This document shows positions 1 to 8,432 of a stretch of 46,030 nucleotides of DNA, piece by piece. Made by a program: the position numbers and the translations under genes. Source of the stretch: Sneathiella sp. (GTDB lineage Bacteria; Pseudomonadota; Alphaproteobacteria; Sneathiellales; Sneathiellaceae); NCBI RefSeq assembly GCF_002694385.1, contig NZ_NZMB01000022.1, positions 111,745 to 157,774 of the forward strand. Direction: 5' to 3'. The notes below the pieces were generated by a model, which was given only the letters and a program-made list of their open reading frames with translations, did no database searches and was not told the origin of the DNA. Numbering within the stretch: the stretch's first letter is position 1; every line of letters begins with the position of its first letter.

Positions 1-22
1 CCACTTCCTGTCAGCAACGAGT

Positions 23-3000
23 TCAGCTTTCGTCGACGACAATCTTGCCATTCGTAATATCCGAGGCGCCGAGCGACGCATTCTCCACGACAATCGAGAA
101 GCCGGAAACCTGCGTGTCTGAGCCATCCGTCACGGTAATGGTCGTGTTTCCGCCGCCTTCGGAAAAGACGACATGATCCGCCCGGTCCGCCGGAGCAACG
201 CCCAGATCATCGAACAGCGCTGTCAGATCAATAACATCCGCATCGCCATTGGCGCCGAAATCCTGAATGACGTCATTGCCATCCGTATTCGCGTTCATAT
301 AGACGAAACGGTCATCGCCATCGCCGCCGAACAGGGTGTCATCCCCGCCCATACCGGCGATATAATCATTTCCGCCGCTGCCGGTAATGGCTTCGGATGC
401 GCCGGTACCGATATAAGTATCATCCGGCGTGATTGTAATACTCAGAACCGCCGAGCTGGTCGAACCGTCATCATCGCTGATGGTATAGCCAAACTCTTCA
501 GTCTCGAAATTCGCCACATCCGTATTGGCGATATAGCTGTAATCGCCCGTTTCAAAGTTCATTTCCAGAATGCCGAAGTCCGTCTCCAGCGTCAGAATAT
601 TACCATTGACGGTCACGTTAGATTCCGCTCCGTCGGAAAGGTCATATTCGATCCCTTTATAGGTAATGGAGGTGATCGGTATGATCGCCTGCGGATCTGT
701 CCCCCACACATCATTCGCCAGAACATTGCCCGAAACACTATTCGCATCCGGTGTCAGGCTTCCCTCAAGGTCGGCCGGGCTATCGACATAAAGATAGGGA
801 TCGCCCGGGTCGGGATCGTTGTTGTTGTCGTCCGGCGTATTATCGATCTGGCCGAGATGCGTGCTGTTCTGCGCATCGGTACCGATCCCAACGGCATAAA
901 CTTTGGCGTCATTCAAATCATTCGTCACCCAGTTGTTGAAATCATCAATACCGCCCTGGGTGTTGCCTTGTGTCGGCACGCCATCGGAAATGAAATAGAT
1001 TTCCTGATCAAAGCCCGGCTCGAACTCTACCGTGCGGGTGAGGTCGAGCGCTGCTTTATAGTTGGTGCCGCCGCCTTCCAGGGTATCGAGCGTATCCAGC
1101 GCCTCCAGAACTGAATCCAAAGTGTAGAAAGTGCCATCGCCAATAAATCGCGCCGCTGAATCAAAATCGATCAGGGTGATTACCGTCCCGGTCGGGTTGC
1201 GCTCAAACAGGGTTGTCGCCAGATTCTTAAGCGCCTCCTCCATCAGGGCGATATCCTCCTGGCTGAGGCTGGCAGAGGTATCAATGACAAAAACCGCATG
1301 AGTATCCGCCGGCTCGGCAATCAAAACCGGGCCGTCATCCACTGCAGTCGGACCATCATCAACCGGGATCGTCACATCATTGACAGTGACATCAATGGTG
1401 AAGCTGGTGCTGGCGCTGTTATCGGCCTCTGTCACTTCGCCGCCACCCGCAACTGTCGCCCCCTCCGTTGCCGTTGTCGTTACGGTCAGGGTGAAGTCGC
1501 TGTCATCATCCGTGGCGGATGTTACTGTGAGGTTGGCAAGATCCCAGCCGGTAATATCCACGTCGTTGCCATCGCCGATAAAGCTGTTGACCCCGTCGGA
1601 AAGTGTCGCGCCGGACGGCAGGCCGCTGATCGAGATACCAAGGGTTTCCGAGCCGTCCGCATCCTGCAAGGTCGCCGCGATGTCCGGCAGGTCAATCGCT
1701 GTATTCTCATCGCCGCTGACAGCGGCATTGCCTGCGCCTCCGTTCAACGTCAGCGTGGGCAGATCTGCAACTGCGTCAATGACAACATTGATTGTACCCG
1801 CACTTCCTGCGGCCGGGGTTGCCGGCCCGTCCTGCGAATAGGGTGTAACGGTGATCGTGAAATCCTCATCGCTATCTTCGGGCAGGCCCGTGATCGCAAG
1901 AGACGCAAGGTCCGCCCGCTCTACGCGCCAGCCATCAGCATCGGCGCTTCCGACTGAGAAAGTAATACCCGCCGGATACCCGCTCAGAATGACCCAGCCA
2001 TCTTCGGTTCCGCCTTCGCCCGTCGTCAGATTGATGGTGAGCGGAATATCGCCAGTCGGGGGCGCGCCCACCGCATCGATCTGGTCTGCGGCAACGCCCA
2101 GATCTTCCTTGCCCGCCGCGTCGGACACGGTAACACTCGGCGTATCCGAAACCGGATCAACGATGATATCAATCGTGAGGGTCGAGGTCGCGCTGTTATT
2201 ATCGTCCGTGATTTCGCCGCCGCCCGCAACCGTCGCGGCCTCCGTCGAGGTCGCCGTCACTGTCAGCGTAAAATCCGTATCATCATCGGCGGGCGGCGTG
2301 ATGGTGAGAGTAGAAAGATCCCAGTCACTGATATCCACATCCGTGCCATCACCATTGAACAGATTGACGCCATCGGTCAGAATTGCGCCCGCCGGAACAC
2401 CGCTCAGCATCACTGTCAATGCCTCCGAACCATCTGTATCTGTCGCACCGACAGTGATTGGCGGAATTGTGATCGGCGTATCTTCCAGTCCGCTGGCATC
2501 GCCACCGCTGATCGTCGGCAGATCGGCAACCGCATCAATAACGGCTGTTTCCGTTGTCGTCGTCGAACCGGTATCGCCGTCTCCGTTGGCAAAATTGGTT
2601 ACAACGGTCAGGGATATATCGCCGTCGCTGTCAGCAGGTGGCAAGACATACATCGGGGGCAGGCTGCCACCAGGGGCCGCAACCGTCGTACTCCCCCCCG
2701 TCACATCCACTTCATTGCCGGGCGCTGTCCCGCCAACAAAGAAGCGCGTGCCCGGGGGAAACCCGGAAATTTCAATATCCGTGACCTGCTCGTCATTCTC
2801 GGGGGTAAAATTGACGGTCATCTGCATCGGACGGACCGTCGTGTCACCGGTATTCTGCGCAGGCTGCCAATCTTCAAAGCCACCGGCGCGCATACCGGCC
2901 GCACCCATATCCGTCACATAGGAAACTGTCGTGCTGCCGCCCGGCGGCGTCGGGTCGGGATCCGGGTCAGGTCCCGGCGGAAAAGGCGCACCAAAGCCCG

Positions 3001-3484
3001 GCGCCGTTTGATTTACACCGATAATCTCTTCGACCTGATCCCGCGAAAACGCAAGGTCGGTCGGCGGCAGCAAACCATTAATTCCAAGCGGATCGCCGAT
3101 GCCTCCCTCTTGATAGCTGCGAAAACTGGCGCCGCCACCGTCGCTGATTTCATTGCCCGCTTCCGGTTCAATATCGCTCAGCGCATAACCCTGCACCAGC
3201 GGCGTAATTTCACCGATCTCGACAATATCGCCATTTTCAAGTTCAATTTTTGGCGGATTTTCCGTCTGCGCCAGTGTCAAAAAATCCTGCAACAGGATTG
3301 GTTCGCCGCCATCGGCCGGGATAACCAGAAGATTTCCTGCTTCCTGGACAAACTGAACGCCATCAAGGGACTCAACCGGCAGCCTGATTGTTTTTCCGGG
3401 AGTAACCTCAACAATAATTTCTGCATTGGCCGCCTTTTCCGCGCCCATGACTTTGTTACCGTTTGACGTCGCCATTTTTGCCAT
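23..3484 (-). CDS. Type I-secreted RTX protein with VWA domain (adhesin-like)
   Basis: 1153 residues. Seen: an N-terminal beta-rich region (about 20-105), a Pro/Asp linker (167-183), three Ig/cadherin-like repeats (about 320-445, 446-570, 571-705), a von Willebrand A domain (about 728-905) with MIDAS-type D735-T-S-A-S, T807 and D834, a further beta region, RTX nonapeptides (about 1034-1058, GGND/GGDD/GDGDD) and a C-terminal end typical of type I secretion substrates. The first and third repeats are close copies, both carrying DGVN-F-GDG-DVDI and ATVAGGGE. Families of this plan are exported by TolC/ABC systems and act at the cell surface in adhesion or biofilm. No secretion ABC, LapG or LapD gene lies in this window. 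GTGGAGT lies just before the first ATG; an ATG at 3475 has better spacing from GGAG and may be the true start. Family call firm; partner unknown. Confidence 0.87.
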   Translation of the reverse strand: MAKMATSNGNKVMGAEKAANAEIIVEVTPGKTIRLPVESLDGVQFVQEAGNLLVIPADGGEPILLQDFLTLAQTENPPKIELENGDIVEIGEITPLVQGYALSDIEPEAGNEISDGGGASFRSYQEGGIGDPLGINGLLPPTDLAFSRDQVEEIIGVNQTAPGFGAPFPPGPDPDPDPTPPGGSTTVSYVTDMGAAGMRAGGFEDWQPAQNTGDTTVRPMQMTVNFTPENDEQVTDIEISGFPPGTRFFVGGTAPGNEVDVTGGSTTVAAPGGSLPPMYVLPPADSDGDISLTVVTNFANGDGDTGSTTTTETAVIDAVADLPTISGGDASGLEDTPITIPPITVGATDTDGSEALTVMLSGVPAGAILTDGVNLFNGDGTDVDISDWDLSTLTITPPADDDTDFTLTVTATSTEAATVAGGGEITDDNNSATSTLTIDIIVDPVSDTPSVTVSDAAGKEDLGVAADQIDAVGAPPTGDIPLTINLTTGEGGTEDGWVILSGYPAGITFSVGSADADGWRVERADLASLAITGLPEDSDEDFTITVTPYSQDGPATPAAGSAGTINVVIDAVADLPTLTLNGGAGNAAVSGDENTAIDLPDIAATLQDADGSETLGISISGLPSGATLSDGVNSFIGDGNDVDITGWDLANLTVTSATDDDSDFTLTVTTTATEGATVAGGGEVTEADNSASTSFTIDVTVNDVTIPVDDGPTAVDDGPVLIAEPADTHAVFVIDTSASLSQEDIALMEEALKNLATTLFERNPTGTVITLIDFDSAARFIGDGTFYTLDSVLEALDTLDTLEGGGTNYKAALDLTRTVEFEPGFDQEIYFISDGVPTQGNTQGGIDDFNNWVTNDLNDAKVYAVGIGTDAQNSTHLGQIDNTPDDNNNDPDPGDPYLYVDSPADLEGSLTPDANSVSGNVLANDVWGTDPQAIIPITSITYKGIEYDLSDGAESNVTVNGNILTLETDFGILEMNFETGDYSYIANTDVANFETEEFGYTISDDDGSTSSAVLSITITPDDTYIGTGASEAITGSGGNDYIAGMGGDDTLFGGDGDDRFVYMNANTDGNDVIQDFGANGDADVIDLTALFDDLGVAPADRADHVVFSEGGGNTTITVTDGSDTQVSGFSIVVENASLGASDITNGKIVVDES

Positions 3485-3772
3485 ACTCCACTGAAATTAC
3501 TATTACTGCGGCCCGGCCTTCGCACCTAACCCGCAAAAAAATAGCCAAATTCAATTATTTTGTCTGTAAAATTATCCAATTTAAATGAACAGTACTTGCG
3601 CGCGCCCTGCCTCACATCCCCTAAACGGGGTATAATCTGAAAAAATTAGTAAAATTTTAAATATTTTCCCATGCCCCCGATCACCTGAATGCAGGATACC
3701 GCCCATGATGAAAGGTTGAGTGATATCCATGAGGGGCAGATTTCTATTCCCCCAGCATCACACAACAATTCG
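3485..3772. other. Intergenic region between MFS and RTX genes
   Basis: 288 bases, AT-rich, separating two minus-strand genes; it should hold the RTX gene promoter. A short CCCC-TAAAC-GGGG inverted repeat lies near 3618-3630. I see no convincing -35/-10 pair, terminator with a T-run, RNA gene or supported small ORF. Confidence 0.4.
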
Positions 3773-4990
3773 TCAACGGGCGATCAACGCAGTTTTCGCC
3801 AGAATGGCTGCCATCACCGCGATGCCGGCCGAAACACTGGCGATAAAGTACACGGACAGACCTTGATCAAGCGCCAGACCCATAAAAACAGGTCCCAATG
3901 CCGATCCGAATACCGTGGCCACCTCGACGACGGAGCGGATACTTCCCAAATGCCGGGTACCATAGATTTCAGCCCAGAGAGTAGAGAGAACCGGGCCAAC
4001 CGCGCCAGACCCAAACCCGAGACAAAACATAATGACCCCGGCAAATGTCACTGACGGGACATAGGCGAAAAGCATAATGCCAATAGCCATGGGCATCAGA
4101 ATGAAAGGGGCGAGCCGCCTTGCCCCCACCATATCCACAAGAAAACCGAGGCTGACGCTACCCGCAATATGTGCCAGAGCAAAGGCTGAAAAAGAAAGCG
4201 CCCACACGTCAAAATTCCAGCCTTTGGTTTCCACCAGATAGACCTGATGAAAGAAAAACCCGGTAATCACAGCCGCCGGAATCATGATCGACGGCGCCAA
4301 TAAATATAACCTGACATCGCGCAGAACTTCCCGCCGCGTCCAGTGTTTTATATCATTTATTTCGATATCGTCCGCTTCTACCCGCCCCTCTTCCTGCCTT
4401 GAGGACGCACGAACAAGAAACGGGATAGCGGGCAACAGGGTAATGGCCAGCAGCACTGCCATTCCAGGCCAGATAAACCGCCAATCAACAAACCCGAGCG
4501 CCACAGCAATAAGAGGCGGATAGACCGCCAGCCCCAACGGAATACCCAGCGCCGCAATCGCAACGGCCCTGCCCCGCTCGGCTTCATAACGCCGCGCCAT
4601 GGAAGTAAGCGCAATATGCGTCATCATTCCCTGCCCCAGAAATCTGATGGCAATGATCCCGAAAAAAAGCGAAATCGGCCCCTCTACAAACCCGAACGCC
4701 AGCAGCGCGGCCACCATCATCAGGCCGATCTTCATTGTGATACTTTTGAGAGGCAAATAATCAACAAGCGGCCCTGCTTTCCAGAGGAGCGCGGCGCACA
4801 CCAGTGTGGCGAGCGTGTAGATCAGGCCAAATTCACTGTTTGTCAGAAGGAATGCCGCGCGTATTTCGCCGCCAATAACCGAGATCACATAGGTCTGGCC
4901 GGGCCCGGACCAGAAGGCGAGTAGAAAGCCAAACAGCAGAAACCGCCATTCCTGACGGACAAACAACAGGGTTCCCTGAAAATGCAACAT
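3773..4990 (-). CDS. MFS transporter, candidate aromatic-acid carrier
   Basis: 405 residues with about twelve hydrophobic segments and the usual central hydrophilic loop (about 195-225, acidic, containing EVEADDIEIND-like residues), so a single-polypeptide major facilitator superfamily permease of the inner membrane. An RYEAERGRAVAI stretch near residue 135 is typical of the MFS loop after TM4. It lies 80 bases downstream of ligC on the same strand with no visible terminator between them, so it may be the last gene of the dehydrogenase-ligC operon. Uptake of protocatechuate or a related aromatic acid is an inference from position only; the sequence itself does not identify the substrate. The ATG at 4990 has only a weak ribosome-binding site. 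Confidence 0.8.
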   Translation of the reverse strand: MLHFQGTLLFVRQEWRFLLFGFLLAFWSGPGQTYVISVIGGEIRAAFLLTNSEFGLIYTLATLVCAALLWKAGPLVDYLPLKSITMKIGLMMVAALLAFGFVEGPISLFFGIIAIRFLGQGMMTHIALTSMARRYEAERGRAVAIAALGIPLGLAVYPPLIAVALGFVDWRFIWPGMAVLLAITLLPAIPFLVRASSRQEEGRVEADDIEINDIKHWTRREVLRDVRLYLLAPSIMIPAAVITGFFFHQVYLVETKGWNFDVWALSFSAFALAHIAGSVSLGFLVDMVGARRLAPFILMPMAIGIMLFAYVPSVTFAGVIMFCLGFGSGAVGPVLSTLWAEIYGTRHLGSIRSVVEVATVFGSALGPVFMGLALDQGLSVYFIASVSAGIAVMAAILAKTALIAR

Positions 4991-5070
4991 GATACTAACC
5001 AGCAGATAAAAACGCTGGCCATTGCGTCATATGTATTTCCCCGAGTCAAGTTGGCCCCGGCGAATATCCA

Positions 5071-6018
5071 TCAGGCGATAAAGCTTTTTTCAATCCGGTC
5101 CAGCGTTTCCATGGCGGGCAGGCACTGTGCGACGGAAGAGTTCGGTTCACGCCCGTCGCGAATGGCCGCAAAAAATTCGCGGTCAATCAGCTCAATGCCA
5201 TTGCTGGACACGGCAACACCGGAAAGATCGATCGGGTTGTCATAACCATCGACAAGATCGTCATAGCGAGCGATATAGGTTCCGTTATCGCAAATATAGC
5301 GGAAAAAGGTGCCGAGCGGCCCGTCATTATTGAAAGAAAGCGACAGGGTACAGAGCGCGCCACCCGGGGATTTCATGCCGATGCTCATGTCAAGTGCAAT
5401 GCCAAGCTCCGGATGGATCGGGCCTTCCAGCCCGTAAACCTGCGTGGCTGCGGCTCCTGTCTGATACTGAAACAGATCCACAGTATGGCAGGCATGATGC
5501 CACAGCAGATGGTCGGTCCAGCTCCGTGGCTTACCAAGCGCATTCGTATTGGTGCGCCGGAAAAAGTAGGTCTGCACATCAAGCTGTTGCAGATTGAGTT
5601 CTCCGGCTTTGATCCGGTTGTGAATCCATTGGTGGCTGGGGTTGAAGCGGCGGACATGCCCGGCCATGGCAATCAGCCCTGTCTGCTTCTGCACATCGAC
5701 CAGGCGCTGCGAATCCGCAAGATTATCCGCCATCGGGATCTCAACAAGCACATGTTTGCCTGCTTCCAGTGACTGGATGGCCTGCGCGGCATGCATCTGC
5801 GTCGGGGTGGAAAGAATGACGCAATCCACATCCTGACGGGATAGGCTTTCCGACAGATCAAGCGTCCAGTGCCCGATACCACGCGCCTCTGCCGCCGCTT
5901 TGGTGCTATCCGCTTCCCGCCCGACGATGGAGGTCACTTCAACCCCCTCTATTTTGGCGATAGCATCCAGATGTTTTTGACCGAAGGCGCCCGCCGCGCC
6001 TGCCACACAAACCCGCAT
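5071..6018 (-). CDS. ligC: 4-carboxy-2-hydroxymuconate-6-semialdehyde dehydrogenase
   Basis: 315 residues, Gfo/Idh/MocA fold. The N-terminal Rossmann motif (GAAGAFGQKHL) and blocks such as TPTQMHAAQA, RRFNPSHQWIHN, QTYFFRR and RSWTDHLLWHH match what I know of Sphingobium LigC, also about 315 residues. It oxidises the hemiacetal of the ring-cleavage product to 2-pyrone-4,6-dicarboxylate with NAD(P)+. The usual EKP motif of the superfamily reads E93-I94-P95 here, which I recall is also so in LigC. The start is set at 6018 because GGAGAGG lies just upstream and a longer reading would add 17 unrelated residues. The preceding gene stops at 6020, one base before this ATG, so the two are translationally coupled. 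Confidence 0.92.
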   Translation of the reverse strand: MRVCVAGAAGAFGQKHLDAIAKIEGVEVTSIVGREADSTKAAAEARGIGHWTLDLSESLSRQDVDCVILSTPTQMHAAQAIQSLEAGKHVLVEIPMADNLADSQRLVDVQKQTGLIAMAGHVRRFNPSHQWIHNRIKAGELNLQQLDVQTYFFRRTNTNALGKPRSWTDHLLWHHACHTVDLFQYQTGAAATQVYGLEGPIHPELGIALDMSIGMKSPGGALCTLSLSFNNDGPLGTFFRYICDNGTYIARYDDLVDGYDNPIDLSGVAVSSNGIELIDREFFAAIRDGREPNSSVAQCLPAMETLDRIEKSFIA

Positions 6019-6019
6019 T

Positions 6020-6940
6020 TCACCTCTCCTGTTCTTTGCTTGTCGCGTTGATCCGGGCGAGCAATGCATCAGCCCGGCTTTGATAGTTATCGTCGCCCGC
6101 CTGCAGTTGTAGATTACCGATCAGCTGCTGCCATTCGACTGTCGCTGCGGACATGCCGTTCGGCAAGCCCAACTCCTCGACAGTCAGGGCCACCTCTTTC
6201 ATCTCCTCCGCCCGCCGGCGGCCATGTCTCATCATGCGTTCGAAATTATAGGCGGCGCGAAACGGAAAATCGAACCCCGGATAGGTGACATCGAGGGAGG
6301 CAAGCACCGTCTCGTCAACGCCCGCCCTGCGACCGGCAAGAACGCATTCGGCGAACAGCGCCTCCATCCCTTTCATCATGATACTGCGGATCATCTTGAC
6401 AGAAGACGCGCCGCCCACATCCCCTTCATAAATTTGCGCGCTCATGCCAAGCTGGTTAAACACCTCAAGGGCCGCCGCCACATGCGGGCCGGAAATCAGC
6501 AAGGGAGTCTCATGCATTTTCGGATAGACCGGCGCCATCACGGCAACATCCACATAACGCCCACCTGCCGCCTCAATCCTGACAGCCGACCGGCGTTTCG
6601 TTCCCGGCGCACAGGAATTGCAATCCAGATAAAGGCTGCCCCGCTCCAGATGCATCGAGACCGCCTTCGCTGCGGCGGCGGCCTGATCCGCCGTGACGAG
6701 GGAAAAGATGATATCCGCCGCCTTCAGGGCCGCCTGCAAACTCTTCGTGCCGTCTACTGCAAGAGAGGCATAGTCATCCAGCTTTGACTGCCTGACTACC
6801 GGATCGTCATGTGCGGTTTTTAGGTCATATGCAGTTATCTGCATTGCCGCCGGGGGATTGCCTGCCTTGCGCCAGCCTCGAACGAAAGCCATGGCGGCCT
6901 CACCAAATCCGACAAAAGCAATGTTTCCGGGCTGTGTCAT
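6020..6940 (-). CDS. NAD(P)-dependent dehydrogenase, DUF1932 family, in ligC operon
   Basis: 306 residues. An N-terminal NAD(P)-binding domain of the 6-phosphogluconate/3-hydroxyisobutyrate dehydrogenase type is visible (FVGFGEAA at residues 9-16, then LYLDCNS-PGTK around 103-115). It is followed by a helical C-terminal half of the DUF1932 type, with GGASSVKMIRS holding the lysine that is catalytic in this superfamily. It is coupled to ligC (stop one base before the ligC ATG). A LysR-box-like palindrome lies 81-101 bases upstream, so it is probably under LigR control. No step of the classical pathway requires this enzyme; an oxidoreductase role on a pathway intermediate or a side product is inferred. 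Family call firm, substrate unknown. Confidence 0.8.
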   Translation of the reverse strand: MTQPGNIAFVGFGEAAMAFVRGWRKAGNPPAAMQITAYDLKTAHDDPVVRQSKLDDYASLAVDGTKSLQAALKAADIIFSLVTADQAAAAAKAVSMHLERGSLYLDCNSCAPGTKRRSAVRIEAAGGRYVDVAVMAPVYPKMHETPLLISGPHVAAALEVFNQLGMSAQIYEGDVGGASSVKMIRSIMMKGMEALFAECVLAGRRAGVDETVLASLDVTYPGFDFPFRAAYNFERMMRHGRRRAEEMKEVALTVEELGLPNGMSAATVEWQQLIGNLQLQAGDDNYQSRADALLARINATSKEQER

Positions 6941-7020
6941 TCTCTCCTGCCTGTAGCTGTATCACCCCAACCTTACCTAACCGTCTGTGCGGGGGGCGGG
7001 AAATTAAAAAACCCCGTCTG

Positions 7021-7041
7021 CTTATTCAAATATTGAATAAG
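7021..7041. promoter_or_regulatory. LysR-box-like palindrome before the DUF1932-ligC operon
   Basis: A 21-base element made of 9-base inverted arms (CTTATTCAA / TTGAATAAG) around ATA. Its core fits the T-N11-A rule for LysR-type sites. It lies between the ligR stop and the dehydrogenase start. Binding by LigR is inferred, not shown. Confidence 0.5.
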
Positions 7042-7059
7042 ACGCCTTCCCTAAAGTAC

Positions 7060-8277
7060 TTACATCAGGCTCCGGCCTGCAACACGCAACGCCTCCAGAA
7101 ATTCAAGCTGCGTTGCCGTCGGATGCCAGTCCCGCCGTGTTGTCAGGCCAATGGGCCGCCGCGTATCGCCAAGATCGAATGGCAGGGGCACAAGCAGGCC
7201 CATCTCCTGTTCATGACGTGTTTGATGGCTGGAGATAAGCGTGATCCGGTCACTATCCATCAGCAATCTGCGGATCAGGACAAGCGAACTTGCCTCAACA
7301 ATGCTTTTCGGGCGAGCGGAATGCCTGTTCGTAAAAAGCCCTTCAAATATAGTCCGGGTGGGGGAGCCCTCCCGCGGCGTGATCCAAGGATAGCGTGTTA
7401 AATCCTCCATGCTGACCTTCTCCTTCCGGGTCAACGGATGGTCGGCCCGGACAATAAGCGCCAGCTCATCATCGAATATGGCCTCCTCCTGCACATCATC
7501 GATTGGAGGCGGGTTACGCAAAGCTCCGATAAGGATGTCAATCTCGCTATAGCGAAGGCCATGCAGAAGATCTTCATAACGCCCGTCAATCACACTGATT
7601 TCCACATTCGGGCGCAAGCGGGTAATATGGGTAATGGCGGAGGGAAGAATGTAAGTGCGCGCAAGCGGCATTGTCCCGATAACGATCCGGCTGCTGTCAA
7701 CGCCTTTATATGACCTGATTTCCATCTGCCCCTGCTGCAGTTCAGCAAAGGCAAGCTGGGCATAGCGGGCCCAGATTTCGGCGCCGGGCGTCAATTCAAT
7801 CCCCTGCCCTGTCTTGCGAAAAAGCATGAGTGTCGACAATCGTTCCAGATCCCGCGCGGCCCGGTAAAGAGATGGTTGAGAGATTCCGACAAGGCGCGCC
7901 GCAAGACTGAAATTTCCCGTTTTTGCAATGGCAATCAAGGCCCGAAGCTGCACACCGGAGACAAGCTGATCCAGATTTGCAAAGCTCCTGCCATTCCTGA
8001 CCTGCGCCATTTTGCGCGCTTCATCAATCCCGGTCCGGATAAATTCCTGCGCCCGTTCAACCCGTGTCAGATAAAGCTGCCCCGCATCCGTGATAAAAAC
8101 GCCATCTGTTCGCCGGGTAAAGAGCTCTACATCCAGAGACTGCTCCAACTTGGCAATCGCCTGCGTGATCGCAGGTTGAGAAAGGAACACCTCCTCCGAT
8201 GCGCGGCTGATGCTCTGATGCGCCGCGACGACACAAAAGGCGCGCAAATGCCGCAGATTGGGAGCCATATTGATCAT
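7060..8277 (-). CDS. ligR: LysR-type regulator with two wHTH domains (LigR-like)
   Basis: 405 residues, about 100 longer than a normal LysR regulator. The extra length is a second DNA-binding domain. Residues 8-66 (NLRHLRAFCVVAA... ending ELFTRRTDGVFIT) and residues 109-167 (VQLRALIAIAKTG... ending MLFRKTGQGIELT) are both full LysR winged helices, with SQPAITQAI and SQPSLYRAA as recognition helices. An effector-binding domain follows (about 194-395). It sits divergently from galB with a LysR-box-like site between them, so it very likely controls the protocatechuate 4,5-cleavage genes. The symbol is given by context. Start at 8277 or 8268 (M4). No terminator with a clear T-run follows it. Confidence 0.87.
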   Translation of the reverse strand: MINMAPNLRHLRAFCVVAAHQSISRASEEVFLSQPAITQAIAKLEQSLDVELFTRRTDGVFITDAGQLYLTRVERAQEFIRTGIDEARKMAQVRNGRSFANLDQLVSGVQLRALIAIAKTGNFSLAARLVGISQPSLYRAARDLERLSTLMLFRKTGQGIELTPGAEIWARYAQLAFAELQQGQMEIRSYKGVDSSRIVIGTMPLARTYILPSAITHITRLRPNVEISVIDGRYEDLLHGLRYSEIDILIGALRNPPPIDDVQEEAIFDDELALIVRADHPLTRKEKVSMEDLTRYPWITPREGSPTRTIFEGLFTNRHSARPKSIVEASSLVLIRRLLMDSDRITLISSHQTRHEQEMGLLVPLPFDLGDTRRPIGLTTRRDWHPTATQLEFLEALRVAGRSLM

Positions 8278-8305
8278 AAAAACACATTACTTCTTGCTGA
8301 AAACT

Positions 8306-8320
8306 TTCTGGACTATAGAA
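8306..8320. promoter_or_regulatory. LysR-box-like site in the ligR-galB divergent promoter
   Basis: TTCTGGACTATAGAA has TTCT/AGAA arms and an inner T-N11-A, the LysR-regulator consensus. It is part of a wider imperfect inverted repeat running from AACTTT (8302) to AAAGTT (8327). It lies 29-43 bases before ligR and about 113-127 before galB, the usual place for an autoregulating LysR site. Inferred from sequence and position. Confidence 0.55.
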
Positions 8321-8432
8321 AAAAGTTATATCACAAATGTCAATTTGAAATAGCAAAATCAGCGGTGACGGAACATGGTAAAATTGGGAATTAGTCGATT
8401 TCAACAGGCTATCCGGCAGCGAGGAGTCCTGA

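Noticed and set aside
557-896. RTX gene C-terminal region as two separate genes
   Set aside because: The reading frame is continuous and the domain order (VWA, beta region, RTX, secretion end) is normal for one polypeptide.
173-1114. Long plus-strand open frame (313 codons) opposite the RTX gene
   Set aside because: It is the antisense frame of a Gly/Asp/Thr-rich gene; the translation is low in family features and has no ribosome-binding site. The minus strand shows clear domains.
1851-2921. Plus-strand open frame of 356 codons, Ser/Val-rich
   Set aside because: Codon shadow of the repetitive RTX gene. Composition is extreme and no motif or upstream signal is seen.
3618-3630. CCCC-TAAAC-GGGG as a terminator of the MFS gene
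   Set aside because: Only four pairs and no T-run on either strand; about 140 bases past the stop.
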